DNA of 64,000 bases from Verrucomicrobiia bacterium (GTDB taxonomy: Bacteria; Verrucomicrobiota; Verrucomicrobiia; Limisphaerales; UBA8199): positions 1 to 64,000 of the forward strand of contig DASYZB010000072.1 in assembly GCA_035946615.1 (NCBI GenBank), read 5' to 3'. Of this stretch, positions 9,000 to 17,145 are shown one piece after another. The notes beneath the pieces were generated by a model. It saw only the letters and a program-made list of their open reading frames with translations. It was not told the DNA's origin and searched no databases. A program made the position numbers and the translations under genes. The stretch's first letter is position 1. The number at the start of each line of letters is the position of its first letter.

Positions 9000-9974
9000 T
9001 TACAATCGTGTCTTGGTTTCAGTCGCCGTAGGAAAATCCGCAGGCGCCTTTTGGCTGACTTTTCCTGTGGCGGCCCATTCGGCCCCGCGCTGCAGGGTGA
9101 CAATGAAGCCAACGCATTTCAACTGGTCAACGCTGTGGCCCATTGTCGAATGAAAGACGCGGCCCTTCCCGTAGGAAATCGCCATCAAAACCGGCTCCTC
9201 TTCTCCCGAGCCACCGGTCTTCGGGTCAGTCATCGCGGACGCCAGCACCGTTACGTTCTTTGCCGGACCGCGCAGCCGGTCGTACAGCTCATCGGAAACG
9301 TGCAACCACCCGGCTGGCAACCCTTGCATGATCGGATGGTTGGGTTCGCGCGTTGTCACCACGTAAGGATGCGGTTTGCCATGGCTGCCTCCCGGGCCCG
9401 GCAGTTCGAGGGCCACCCATTTCCCATCGCGCAACCGGAGGCAAGAACCTGACTTCGCCGTGCGTCCACCCCAGCCGCCAACCCCTATCATTTCATTATA
9501 TTCTTTCCAATTCCCAAAAGCGTTATCGGTCGAATGGACCACCACCAACCCGCCGCCGTTCTGCATAAATGTTACGAAAGCCCTCTGGGTCTCCGCAGGC
9601 CAGGGGTCGCCATCATAATTCAATACCACCAGATCGTAGGCGGAGAAGTTTGGGCTGAATCCACTCATGTCCTGGCCTTTGGCGGGCGTGGTGGCAATCT
9701 CCACGCTAAAAAGCCCGGCGCTTTCCAGTATTCGTTTCAGTTCGACAGTCACCGCGGGCATGTTGTGAGCAGGATTGCTTTGCCCCTCAATGATGAGCGT
9801 CTTAATTGGAGCGGCGGAAAGGGAAACCGTGAAAAAAATCGAAGCGAGCGCCAACACGAGAGAAGCGATGAATCGAAAAAGCAATGCGTGGCTGGCACGT
9901 CTTGCAGTGATTGGCCGCCTCTCGCCGGAGGACCTCAACAAAGATTGTGATCTGTGAAAAGGATTCTTTTTCAT
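9000..9974 (-). CDS. ThuA-domain protein, secreted
   Basis: About 324 residues from the ATG at 9974, which has a good ribosome site (AGGA, 7 bases upstream); an in-frame upstream ATG at 10073 lacks one. A basic N-terminus and hydrophobic segment (LLFRFIASLVLALASIFFTVSLSA) serve as signal peptide. The rest is the ThuA fold, a glutamine-amidotransferase-like flavodoxin relative: 'YDLVVLNYDGDPWP', 'GGGLVVVHSTDNAF', 'HPIMQGLPAGWLHVSDELYDRL' and 'GKGRVFHSTMGH'. ThuA proteins are common in carbohydrate-utilisation loci of this phylum, with no firm reaction. It follows the beta-helix gene direction and may be co-transcribed with it (23 bases apart). Confidence 0.88.
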   Translation of the reverse strand: MKKNPFHRSQSLLRSSGERRPITARRASHALLFRFIASLVLALASIFFTVSLSAAPIKTLIIEGQSNPAHNMPAVTVELKRILESAGLFSVEIATTPAKGQDMSGFSPNFSAYDLVVLNYDGDPWPAETQRAFVTFMQNGGGLVVVHSTDNAFGNWKEYNEMIGVGGWGGRTAKSGSCLRLRDGKWVALELPGPGGSHGKPHPYVVTTREPNHPIMQGLPAGWLHVSDELYDRLRGPAKNVTVLASAMTDPKTGGSGEEEPVLMAISYGKGRVFHSTMGHSVDQLKCVGFIVTLQRGAEWAATGKVSQKAPADFPTATETKTRL

Positions 9975-10272
9975 TATACATTCCTGTTGGGCATTGTTTT
10001 TCAACCGCCGGTCAGCACACCCTCTTTTCGAGGGTGCTTCCGCATTTTTTGATCTCTGATGGCCGGACGCCATTCGGACGTGCGGCGCGAAAAAAGTGCG
10101 CCTTGGGCCGCGCTGCGCCCGAGTTCAGATTCTGGCTGAATGGTCCAAAGCAGTCAAGCGACAATTTCTCCTCCTGAATCTCTCTCCCAGGAATGGGTTC
10201 AGCGCCTACTGGCCAACGCACAGGAGACGTCCGATTTTTAAGCAGTGAATTGGGGCAAACCAGCCGAGCCAA

Positions 10273-10425
10273 ATGATCAAGAAATTGAAATCTGGCGAGT
10301 ATCGCCTTTATTCGCGCAAAAAGAATCCGGGGACAGGCAAGCGCCGGAACCTCGGGACCTTCCGGACGCTCGTGGCCGCCAAACGGCATGAGCGCGCCGT
10401 TCAATTCTTCAAGCGCAGAGGGTGA
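10273..10425 (+). CDS. 50-residue basic mini-protein (KLKSGEYRLYSRK family)
   Basis: A complete small protein starting MIKKLKSGEYRLYSRKK and ending AVQFFKRRG. It is strongly basic with the order KxxSGEYRLYSRKK-P-TGKRRNLGTF-T-AAKRHERAVQFFKR. I recall closely similar ~50-residue proteins from several bacterial phyla, always uncharacterised. The first half resembles a three-strand beta sheet with a final helix, like AP2 or integrase arm-binding domains, so DNA or RNA binding is a reasonable guess. It is surrounded by non-coding sequence. A 27-codon GTG frame (10422-10505) overlaps its stop and is probably not a gene. Confidence 0.75.
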   Translation: MIKKLKSGEYRLYSRKKNPGTGKRRNLGTFRTLVAAKRHERAVQFFKRRG

Positions 10426-10530
10426 AGGCCCGTTTGGAAAAGGCCAAAGCGGAATTGCGCAAGCTGTTCTATAGAAAGGAAGGCTGGGCGCGGGCAAAGC
10501 GGTGAGTTTATCCAGACGCTGGAATTGAGC

Positions 10531-11742
10531 TTATTGGCCAATCAATTGGAAGAACATTTTTGCAGATGCCGGCAGTGTGACTTGGTTTTGGCCATTCAGA
10601 ACGCTGATAAGGTTCGTGACGGAAGTCCAGTGGGCTGGGTCCAGGTCGGGATTCTGCTGGAGCATGAAACCGCTCGCGGAGGCTGGCCAGGAAACTACAA
10701 CGTTTGCGCCAGAGACGGCAAGGCTAAGGGAGGGAGGCTGAATCGAAACCATCGAAGATTGGTCGATAAGGGCGATGCTGTGGCTGCCGCGAGCTGCAAT
10801 GGCAACCACGTTGGTCAAGCCGGAGGGCACATCGCATTGGCCCGCCGTGTCGAAACCCCAAGCCACGAGTGTCCCGTCATTTTTCAGCGCCAGGCTATGA
10901 AAATCGCCAGTGGCAATTGCCACGACATTGCTCAGCCCGGCCGGGACAACGCATTGAGCCAGGCCATAGGTGCCCCAGGACACTACCGTTCCATCATCGC
11001 GCAGGGCCAGGCTGTGGAACCCGCCCGCTGCAATTGCTATCACGTGACCCAAACCTTCCGGAACACTGGATTCGCCCTGCCGATTATCGCCCCAGGCCAC
11101 CACCGTGCCGTCGCTCCGCAGCGCGAGTGTATGATACATGCCGCCGGCCACCGCGATCACATTGCTCAACCCGGTCGGGACATTACACTGTCCGTTCCAA
11201 TTAAGACCCCAAGCGGCGAGGGTGCCGTCGCTCTTCAATGCCAGGCTGTGCGCCGCGCCGGCCGCCACCTGCACCACTGAGCGCAAACCCCCGGGAACCA
11301 GGCACTGGCCGTAATCGCCATTTTGGCCCGGAGGCGGTCCCCAGGCCAAAACTGTTCCATCCTGCAGGAGCGCCAGGCTGTGAACGTTGCCGGCGGCGAT
11401 TTGGGTTGCGGGATTTACGGCCAAGGCGCCCGGCATATTTGTCTGGCTGAATTGATCGTCGCCCCAAGCCAGGACAGTTCCGTCGCCTTGGAGAGCGACG
11501 GAGTGGAAATCCCCGGCGGCAACCTGCGCCAGGGTCGGGCCGGTTAATGAAGGGCTGCTAAAGCTCATGTCGTACTTGAGATCGCCCCAAGCGAGCAGCC
11601 GGCTGCCGGCGCGGGCGTTGGCGCAGGCCAGAAACGTCGCGGCCATCAGGAACCAATTCCAAAACAGAAGGTCTCGAAATTTCCTGCCGGGGGCCGGCTC
11701 CCAATCCCTATCAAACACCCTATCAAACAAACGCGCGCACAT
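10531..11742 (-). CDS. secreted RCC1-type seven-bladed propeller protein
   Basis: A 403-residue exported protein. A hydrophobic stretch at about 22-45 (LLFWNWFLMAATFLACANARA) works as signal peptide; ATG at residue 33 is an alternative start. Seven RCC1 repeats follow, each marked by an AWG/SWG step and 'HSLAL(K/R)DGT' phrase, enough to close one seven-bladed beta-propeller (residues ~48-325). The last ~70 residues (SGANVVVSWPASASGFMLQ ... MFFQLIGQ) form a small beta domain seen at the end of many secreted proteins of this phylum. Function is unknown; RCC1 propellers usually bind proteins. The gene is divergent from the YihY gene. Confidence 0.88.
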   Translation of the reverse strand: MCARLFDRVFDRDWEPAPGRKFRDLLFWNWFLMAATFLACANARAGSRLLAWGDLKYDMSFSSPSLTGPTLAQVAAGDFHSVALQGDGTVLAWGDDQFSQTNMPGALAVNPATQIAAGNVHSLALLQDGTVLAWGPPPGQNGDYGQCLVPGGLRSVVQVAAGAAHSLALKSDGTLAAWGLNWNGQCNVPTGLSNVIAVAGGMYHTLALRSDGTVVAWGDNRQGESSVPEGLGHVIAIAAGGFHSLALRDDGTVVSWGTYGLAQCVVPAGLSNVVAIATGDFHSLALKNDGTLVAWGFDTAGQCDVPSGLTNVVAIAARGSHSIALIDQSSMVSIQPPSLSLAVSGANVVVSWPASASGFMLQQNPDLDPAHWTSVTNLISVLNGQNQVTLPASAKMFFQLIGQ

Positions 11743-11885
11743 CTGACTCGAAGTCTCGCGTCCTGATGCGCCCCTTTCAATCCGGGGCGATGCCGGAAAT
11801 GGTCCAGGGGATTTTCCGGGCCTGCCGTATGCATTTGCCCCAATTGACCGGAAGAAGCCGCGCCTTAGCGTAGATAAGGGCCTTT

Positions 11886-13490
11886 ATGCGACAGAGGTTT
11901 TTGAATTTCGGAAAAATCCGCCAGCAAACCATCGAGTTATTCGACGAGAATGCCTGGCGCCCCGGGCGAGAGATTTCAAAACTGCGCCGCTTTTTGCACT
12001 TCTGGATTCTGGTGTGGACCAGTTTCAGCCGCAATCGGTGTCCCGTTCGCGCAGCCTCCCTTGCGTACGCCGCCCTTTTGGCTTTGATCCCGATGCTGGC
12101 GGTGGTGGTGGCTGTGACGAGCAGCTTTCTTAAAACCGAAGGCGAAACGAGCATCGACCAATTTATCGTCAAATTCGTCGCCAGCGTCACGCCGCGCGCC
12201 ATGGTCAACACCAACGTCGTCGCGGCGATGACCAACATGACAGTGAAGGCTGCCGGAACCAACACAGAAGTCCTGGCCGGCTCGAGTAACGAAACCAATT
12301 CAACTGCGGCTGCCAGCCCCGGCCAGACCAACCATAAATTCATGCCCACGCCCGCTCAAGAGCAGGAGGCTCTGCGCGCGCGGCAGGCCATTACCCGTCG
12401 CATTCATCAGTTCATTCAGAACACGCGCAGCGGCACCCTGGGCGTCACGGGCAGCGCGGCGCTGATCTTTGTGGCCATCTCGATGCTCAGCCAAATAGAG
12501 AATATGTTCAACGACATCTGGGGCGTCGCCCACGGACGCGGCTGGTTCATGCGGATTGTGCTGTATTGGACGGTGATCACCCTGGCGCCACTGCTCATTG
12601 TCGTGGCGGTGGGACTCACAACCGGGCCGCACTGGGATGCCACCCGGCGGCTGTTGACTATTACGCCTGTCTTGGGAAACCTCTTTTTCGAGCTCTTGCC
12701 CATCGTGTTGCTGTGCCTCGGCCTGAGCCTGTTTTATCGGTTGATGCCTAACACCAAAGTCCACTGGGACGCCGCCCTGGTGGGCGGATTGGTCGGAGGG
12801 ATTCTTTGGCACCTCAATAGCCTCGTGAGTGTCCTGTACGTTTCGCGCGTCGTTTCGTACAGCCAGATATACGGCGGGCTGGGCCTGGTGCCGGTGTTTA
12901 TGATCGGGCTCTATTTTTCGTGGTGGATTCTTCTGTTTGGCGCGCAGGTGGCCTACGCCTTCCAAAACCGCGCCAGCTATCTCGAACAAAAACAGGTCGA
13001 AAACATCGATCAACGCGGGCGCGAAATCATCGCCTTCCGATTGATGGCCTGGATTGGCCGCCGCTTTCTCCGCGGCCAGGCTCCGCCGACAGTCTTTGAG
13101 ATGGGACACGAGCTGGGCCTGCCCACCCGGCTCACCCAGCAATTAATGCAAACCCTCGCAGCCGCCGGATTGACCTCCGAAATCAGCGGCCATGAACCGG
13201 CCTATCTGCCGGGCCGACCCCTCGAACGGATAACGTGCTGCGATATTCTCATGGCCGTGCGCGCCGGCCGCGGCGGCCAATTGGCCGCGCGCCAGGAACT
13301 GGCTGCCAGCCGAATCTATGAGACCTTCCGCCGCCTCGAATCGATCGAGCAACAGGCCGCCTCAGCCATCACTCTCCGTGACCTGGCGGAAATCTCGAAA
13401 GCCGGCCTGCGCAATCTCGAACCCCAGGAACAGCCTGCCAATGGCGAGCATGGCAAATCCTCCACTGAGCAGCAGACGCTGGCAGAGTAG
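11886..13490 (+). CDS. YihY/BrkB family inner-membrane protein
   Basis: A 534-residue membrane protein of the YihY (formerly RNase BN/BrkB) family. The typical entry 'NRCPVRAASLAYAALLALIPMLAVVVAV' lies near residue 55. A hydrophilic Thr/Asn/Ser-rich insert of about 100 residues follows the first helix, then 'GTLGVTGSAALIFVAISML' and four more helices with the family phrase 'ALVGGLVGGILWHLNS' and 'YGGLGLVPVFMIGLYFSWWILLFG' near 310-350. The soluble C-terminal part (from ~380) looks like a winged-helix module, 'FEMGHELGLPTRLTQQLMQ', often found in this family. Its transport or structural role is not known. Confidence 0.88.
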   Translation: MRQRFLNFGKIRQQTIELFDENAWRPGREISKLRRFLHFWILVWTSFSRNRCPVRAASLAYAALLALIPMLAVVVAVTSSFLKTEGETSIDQFIVKFVASVTPRAMVNTNVVAAMTNMTVKAAGTNTEVLAGSSNETNSTAAASPGQTNHKFMPTPAQEQEALRARQAITRRIHQFIQNTRSGTLGVTGSAALIFVAISMLSQIENMFNDIWGVAHGRGWFMRIVLYWTVITLAPLLIVVAVGLTTGPHWDATRRLLTITPVLGNLFFELLPIVLLCLGLSLFYRLMPNTKVHWDAALVGGLVGGILWHLNSLVSVLYVSRVVSYSQIYGGLGLVPVFMIGLYFSWWILLFGAQVAYAFQNRASYLEQKQVENIDQRGREIIAFRLMAWIGRRFLRGQAPPTVFEMGHELGLPTRLTQQLMQTLAAAGLTSEISGHEPAYLPGRPLERITCCDILMAVRAGRGGQLAARQELAASRIYETFRRLESIEQQAASAITLRDLAEISKAGLRNLEPQEQPANGEHGKSSTEQQTLAE

Positions 13491-13505
13491 CAACAGAAGG
13501 AACTA

Positions 13506-14342
13506 ATGGTCGCCAATGGACTTCGTTTCGGCGGCTTAAGGTTCTGGTTTCCAGAAAAGGTTTGGCTCGATTTTCCCTCCGCATTCGCCTGCACAGTCTG
13601 TGCAAATCAATATCTGAATAAGGCTCACATTGAAGTCGAGAAGTTGATGGTTGATCGGCTGCATCACGAGCCTGACTTGTCCATTCATTCGGCGGAGTTT
13701 ATATGCTGGTTGCACGGGGAGTTTTATCATCGACTACCGCCTGAGCTGCAATCGAGTCGCGATCGGGGCGGCAAAAGCTACAAGATAGAACTTGGTGTCT
13801 TGCGCACTTTTGAAGTGGATGTCGGCACGCATCAACCGCCGCACCACGAGGCCTTGCCACAGTTCATGCGCCGCTTTCAGCAGGCCTATCAAAAAAAGGA
13901 CATCCTCGCCACTGAGCAACTTGTGGCGTTGGCTGCTGCCCATCATCGTTTGGCATGGATTCACCCTTTTGGGGATGGGAATGGCCGCGTCACAAGGCTT
14001 CATTCCCATGCCTGGCTCGTGCGAGTCAAGCTTGACAGTTTTGGATTATGGACCCTTTCACGCGGCTTGGCACGAGAGCGCGAGGCTTATTATAAATTCC
14101 TCCGATTGGCTGATCAGAGCAGGTGGAACGATCTCGATGGGCGCGGGAACCTCTCAGATAAAGCCTTGGGTGATTTCTGTTCGTTTATTCTGAAAATCAT
14201 ACTCGACCAAATCGAGTTCATGTCCGGCCTCTTCCAGTTCGATGTTCTTGCCAAACGCATGGACCGCTACCTGCAGGTCGAACGTGTAGATCTACGGCCA
14301 AAAGATCGAGAAAGCCTGACTCTTGACAACACCCCCGCGTAA
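13506..14342 (+). pseudogene. Fic-domain protein, truncated at both ends
   Basis: 278 codons with an AAGGA site before ATG 13506. Residues ~55-245 are a clear Fic (AMP-transferase) core with the intact active-site motif HPFGDGNGRVTR near 158-169 (catalytic His) and the expected beta-hairpin region GVLRTFEVDVGTHQPP. The first ~45 residues do not match a Fic N-terminus, so the inhibitory (S/T)xxxE(G/N) helix that normally restrains the enzyme is missing. The protein also stops where the usual C-terminal winged-helix begins (RVDLRPKDRES then unrelated LTLDNTPA). I read it as a 5'- and 3'-eroded gene; if translated it would be an unrestrained Fic domain. Confidence 0.7.
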
Positions 14343-14354
14343 TGCCTCAGTGAC

Positions 14355-14425
14355 TACGGGGCTGCCGGCTGAAGCCGGCGTTCCGGACGCGCGGAACGCC
14401 GCCTTTAGGCGGCAGCGCCTGCCGT
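14355..14425. repeat. compound hairpin repeat between Fic remnant and response regulator
   Basis: Three nested or adjacent palindromes: GCCGGCTGAAGCCGGC, GGCGTTCCGGACGCGCGGAACGCC and GCCGCCTTTAGGCGGC, enclosed by GCTGCC and GGCAGC. They can form a cloverleaf-like structure. No T-run follows. The pattern is that of REP-like repeats that are common in this phylum. It lies just after the Fic stop and partly where its 3' end would be, so insertion may have caused the truncation. Confidence 0.6.
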
Positions 14426-14516
14426 CACCAACCGACACGCTTACCACCCCCGCTTGTTTCCTTGTTGGCGTTTGGATGATTTCTAGGTAAATTATCAATG
14501 AACGGTGTAGCTTACT

Positions 14517-14972
14517 ATGGAAATCCAAAATTTTTGCGTTTTGCTGGTTGAGGATGACCTCAACGACATCTTCCTGGTCAAACGCGCTTTCAAAATGGCC
14601 CACATCACCAACCCCCTCCAGGTCGTCACGGACGGCCAGGAGGCTATCAACTACCTGCGAGGAGAAGGCAAATACGGGGACAGGCAGGCCCACCCATTGC
14701 CCAAGTTGATTGTCATGGACATTAAAATGCCGCGCCGGACTGGTTTCGAGGTTCTGGAATGGGTCAAAGGGATTCACTCATCGCTGCGGCGCATCCCGGT
14801 AGTCATCGTGTCTTCTTCGGATAATCCGGACCACATTAACCGCGCTTACGAGTTGGGCGCCAACGCCTACATGGTCAAGCCGGTCAACTTCCGGGCGGTA
14901 GAACACCTTTTCGAATCGATCACGCATTACTGGGGCCTGGAATGCGCCAAACCGCAACTCGAGCTGGCATAA
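14517..14972 (+). CDS. single-domain response regulator (Rcp1-like)
   Basis: A 151-residue receiver domain with no output domain. The acidic pocket is LLVEDDLND, the phospho-acceptor Asp is in LIVMDIKMPRRTG, the switch Ser in VIVSSSDN and the conserved Lys in YMVKPVNF. The spacing and the sequence NYLRGEGKYGD between helix 1 and strand 3 match Rcp1-type regulators that work with phytochrome-like or other histidine kinases. No histidine kinase is nearby, so the partner must be elsewhere. The 3' end overlaps the preferred start region of the next coding frame by no bases but is close (14 bases). Confidence 0.92.
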   Translation: MEIQNFCVLLVEDDLNDIFLVKRAFKMAHITNPLQVVTDGQEAINYLRGEGKYGDRQAHPLPKLIVMDIKMPRRTGFEVLEWVKGIHSSLRRIPVVIVSSSDNPDHINRAYELGANAYMVKPVNFRAVEHLFESITHYWGLECAKPQLELA

Positions 14973-14986
14973 CGGTGGTTGGCTGG

Positions 14987-15673
14987 ATGAGCTTGAAACC
15001 CCGCCGCTTGGCTTCCACAGCTTTGAGCAGTATTGCACTGTTCATCCTCGCAGCACCCCCGGTCCAATCGAGCCCCCTGAAAGACCCAAAACGCGTTATC
15101 AACGGGCAGGTGGTCGAGTTGGCGCCTCTCTTTCGATGGTGGTCCAAACAGGAGGGGCCGCGTCCACTGAGCGCATGGGCGCGCGTTCAAGGGAACATTG
15201 TAGGCACCAACGGCTGGAGCTGGGTGCTCGAGGCTCGCGTTGAGGGCGGCTTGGCGAAGGACAAATCGGAGGGCAAAAACAGCCGCACCGCGGAACGCGC
15301 AAAAATCCTGCTCAAAAATCCGCCGATTCAGGACCTCAACGACTTTGAAAAATTAAGCGGTCAGTTGAAGGACTTGCAGCAGCAACGCGCGACGCTGGCC
15401 GGGGAGGAGGCTGCGGCTAAGAACCAGCAGAACACAAACAGGCATTCCGGCTATCGTTCCCGGCTGGTGGCATTGGAAAACCGGCAACTTCAGCAGACTC
15501 AAAACCAGTTGCGCGATGAGCTAAAGCCGATCGATAAGCAAATCCAGAATCTCAAAAAGCAATTGGCGCTCTATCCCAATTCGGACCATTACGAGGTGGA
15601 CTGCTTCGCGTTGGACCGGGGACTGGAATCTGACGGCATGCGAATTTACGACTACGGCTCGGCATTACATTAA
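14987..15673 (+). CDS. secreted coiled-coil protein, unknown
   Basis: A 228-residue protein from ATG 14987 (MSLKPRRLASTALSSIALF), which gives a clean signal peptide ending near PPVQS; a TTG/ATG further upstream would overlap the response regulator. The mature part starts with a short domain (VINGQVVELAPLFRWWSKQ) common in this phylum, then a heptad-rich coiled coil at ~110-205 (LKDLQQQRATLAGEEAAAK ... LQQTQNQLRDELKPIDKQIQ), then a small Cys-containing end (YEVDCFALDRGLESDGM). I do not know the family. Probably periplasmic. It ends tail to tail, overlapping by 4 bases, with the next response regulator. Confidence 0.65.
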   Translation: MSLKPRRLASTALSSIALFILAAPPVQSSPLKDPKRVINGQVVELAPLFRWWSKQEGPRPLSAWARVQGNIVGTNGWSWVLEARVEGGLAKDKSEGKNSRTAERAKILLKNPPIQDLNDFEKLSGQLKDLQQQRATLAGEEAAAKNQQNTNRHSGYRSRLVALENRQLQQTQNQLRDELKPIDKQIQNLKKQLALYPNSDHYEVDCFALDRGLESDGMRIYDYGSALH

Positions 15674-16221
15674 GCCTTTGCAGGGAGAGGTGTGGAAATG
15701 GGTTTGTCCCCCAAAGTCTGAAGGATGGCCTCGAGCAGTTCTTTGGCGTTAATCGGTTTTTGAAAAATGGCGACCACTCCCGCGTCGCGGGCTTTTTCTC
15801 TGTGTTTGGCCACATCTTCGCCGGTGATAAGGATGACAGGGATTGCTGCCAACTCGGGGAACCTCCGCACCCATTGGACGATAGTGAAGCCGCTCCACTG
15901 CATGCCACCGCCGCCGCCGCCCGGGGGAAAATTAATATCGAGAATGATCAACTCGGCATTTATCTGCTCGGCGCTCGCAGCGACGGCCGCCCCGTTGGAG
16001 ATGGTGGTCACCTTAAAGCCACTGGCCTTGAGCTTGAGTTCAAAGGCCTTTAAGACGACGGGGTTGTCGTCCACCACCAGGATGCTCCGCTGGCGGCCCA
16101 GGGTGACTGGCGGCGGAGAGGCCGGCGGCTCCTCAGGCAAGAAGGGGTCCTTCTCCTTGGGCGACGGTCCCGGTCTGGGGGCCTTGCCGCTCTTATCGAC
16201 TAATTGCAAGGAAATAGGCAT
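15670..16221 (-). CDS. response regulator with Pro-rich N-terminus
   Basis: About 183 residues from the ATG at 16221 (MPISLQLVDKSG); an ATG at 16269 is also possible. The first 45 residues are Pro/Gly/Glu-rich, then a receiver domain: ILVVDDNPVVLKAF, phospho-acceptor in IILDINFPP, switch Thr in VILITGEDV, Lys in IFQKPINAKELLEA. An unusual run of six glycines stands right after the acceptor loop (FPPGGGGGGMQW), encoded by a CCG repeat. No output domain follows. The partner kinase is not visible. The gene is divergent from the LOG-family gene. Confidence 0.85.
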   Translation of the reverse strand: MPISLQLVDKSGKAPRPGPSPKEKDPFLPEEPPASPPPVTLGRQRSILVVDDNPVVLKAFELKLKASGFKVTTISNGAAVAASAEQINAELIILDINFPPGGGGGGMQWSGFTIVQWVRRFPELAAIPVILITGEDVAKHREKARDAGVVAIFQKPINAKELLEAILQTLGDKPISTPLPAKA

Positions 16222-16454
16222 AAGCCATGTTGCGTTTCGAACTGTTCCAAACTCAGACAACTGCATCATTTCGGTCCAGCAAGGCGCCGGCGGTCCGTCA
16301 AAGCGCCCCGCCCAACTCTGCTGGAACCGGTCCCGTGGCGGCGCGCAAGGCGCTCCCGGCCAAAGAACAAACCGATTTGCCGCTCATTAAGCCGATCTCA
16401 TGCCACAAATCTTCTCCAGCTTGTGTCCGCAATCGGCCTTGGTATGCTGGCGGA

Positions 16455-17138
16455 ATGAACAACAGCACGAGAATCTCCTTCATCAAGGAAGATCCCTGGC
16501 GCATCTTCCGGATTATGGCCGAGTTCGTGGATTCGTTCGAGGCGCTTTCAGCCGTTGGACCGGGGGTAACGGTTTTCGGTTCCGCGCGAATGAAGCCCAG
16601 CAACCCCTATTACCAGGCGTCGGTGGACCTGGCGAAGGGGTTGGCTAAACACAACTTGGCCATTATTACCGGGGGCGGCCCTGGGGTGATGGAGGCGGCC
16701 AACAAAGGGGCTGGCCTGGCCAAGGGCCGCTCGGTGGGGTTGAATATCGAACTGCCTCATGAGCAAAAAGGTAATCGCTTCGCCAATATCCCCATTCATT
16801 TCCATTATTTCTTTTCCCGCAAAGTCTGCTTCGTCAAGTACAGCATCGGCTTTGTTTTTATGCCCGGCGGCTTCGGCACTCTGGACGAATTTTTCGAGAT
16901 ACTGACCCTGGTCCAGACCCAGCGCATCCCGGAGTTTCCGCTGATTCTTTTTGGCAAAGACCACTGGAAAGGGCTGATCCGTTGGATGAAGGAACGGCTG
17001 GAGTCGTCTCAATTCATCAGCCCGGGAGACCTTGACCTGTTTCATCTGACCGACAATCCTCAGGAAGCGGTGGACATTATCCTGGATTATGAGCGGCGAG
17101 TCGGGCCGCCGGAGATTGTGCCCAAGGCATTTTCCTAG
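16455..17138 (+). CDS. LOG-family protein (TIGR00730 Rossmann fold)
   Basis: A 227-residue protein starting at ATG 16455; a longer upstream frame is low-complexity and overlaps the divergent gene. The family signatures GGGPGVMEAANKGA (near residue 74) and PGGFGTLDEFFE (near 137) are both intact, as in cytokinin riboside 5'-monophosphate phosphoribohydrolases (LOG) and nucleotide 5'-monophosphate nucleosidases. The length and the WRIFRIMAEFVDSFE opening fit the type II, longer bacterial subgroup. The reaction removes the base from a nucleoside monophosphate. Cytosolic. It is followed after 7 bases by RNase D, so both are probably co-transcribed. Confidence 0.9.
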   Translation: MNNSTRISFIKEDPWRIFRIMAEFVDSFEALSAVGPGVTVFGSARMKPSNPYYQASVDLAKGLAKHNLAIITGGGPGVMEAANKGAGLAKGRSVGLNIELPHEQKGNRFANIPIHFHYFFSRKVCFVKYSIGFVFMPGGFGTLDEFFEILTLVQTQRIPEFPLILFGKDHWKGLIRWMKERLESSQFISPGDLDLFHLTDNPQEAVDIILDYERRVGPPEIVPKAFS

Positions 17139-17145
17139 CAGCTCC

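Noticed and set aside
10422-10505. 27-codon GTG frame after the 50-residue mini-protein
   Set aside because: Lys/Arg-rich and overlapping, but no match to any recalled family and no ATG; probably chance.
12300-13142. 280-codon minus-strand open frame within the YihY gene
   Set aside because: His/Gln/Arg-rich shadow of the membrane protein; no domain.
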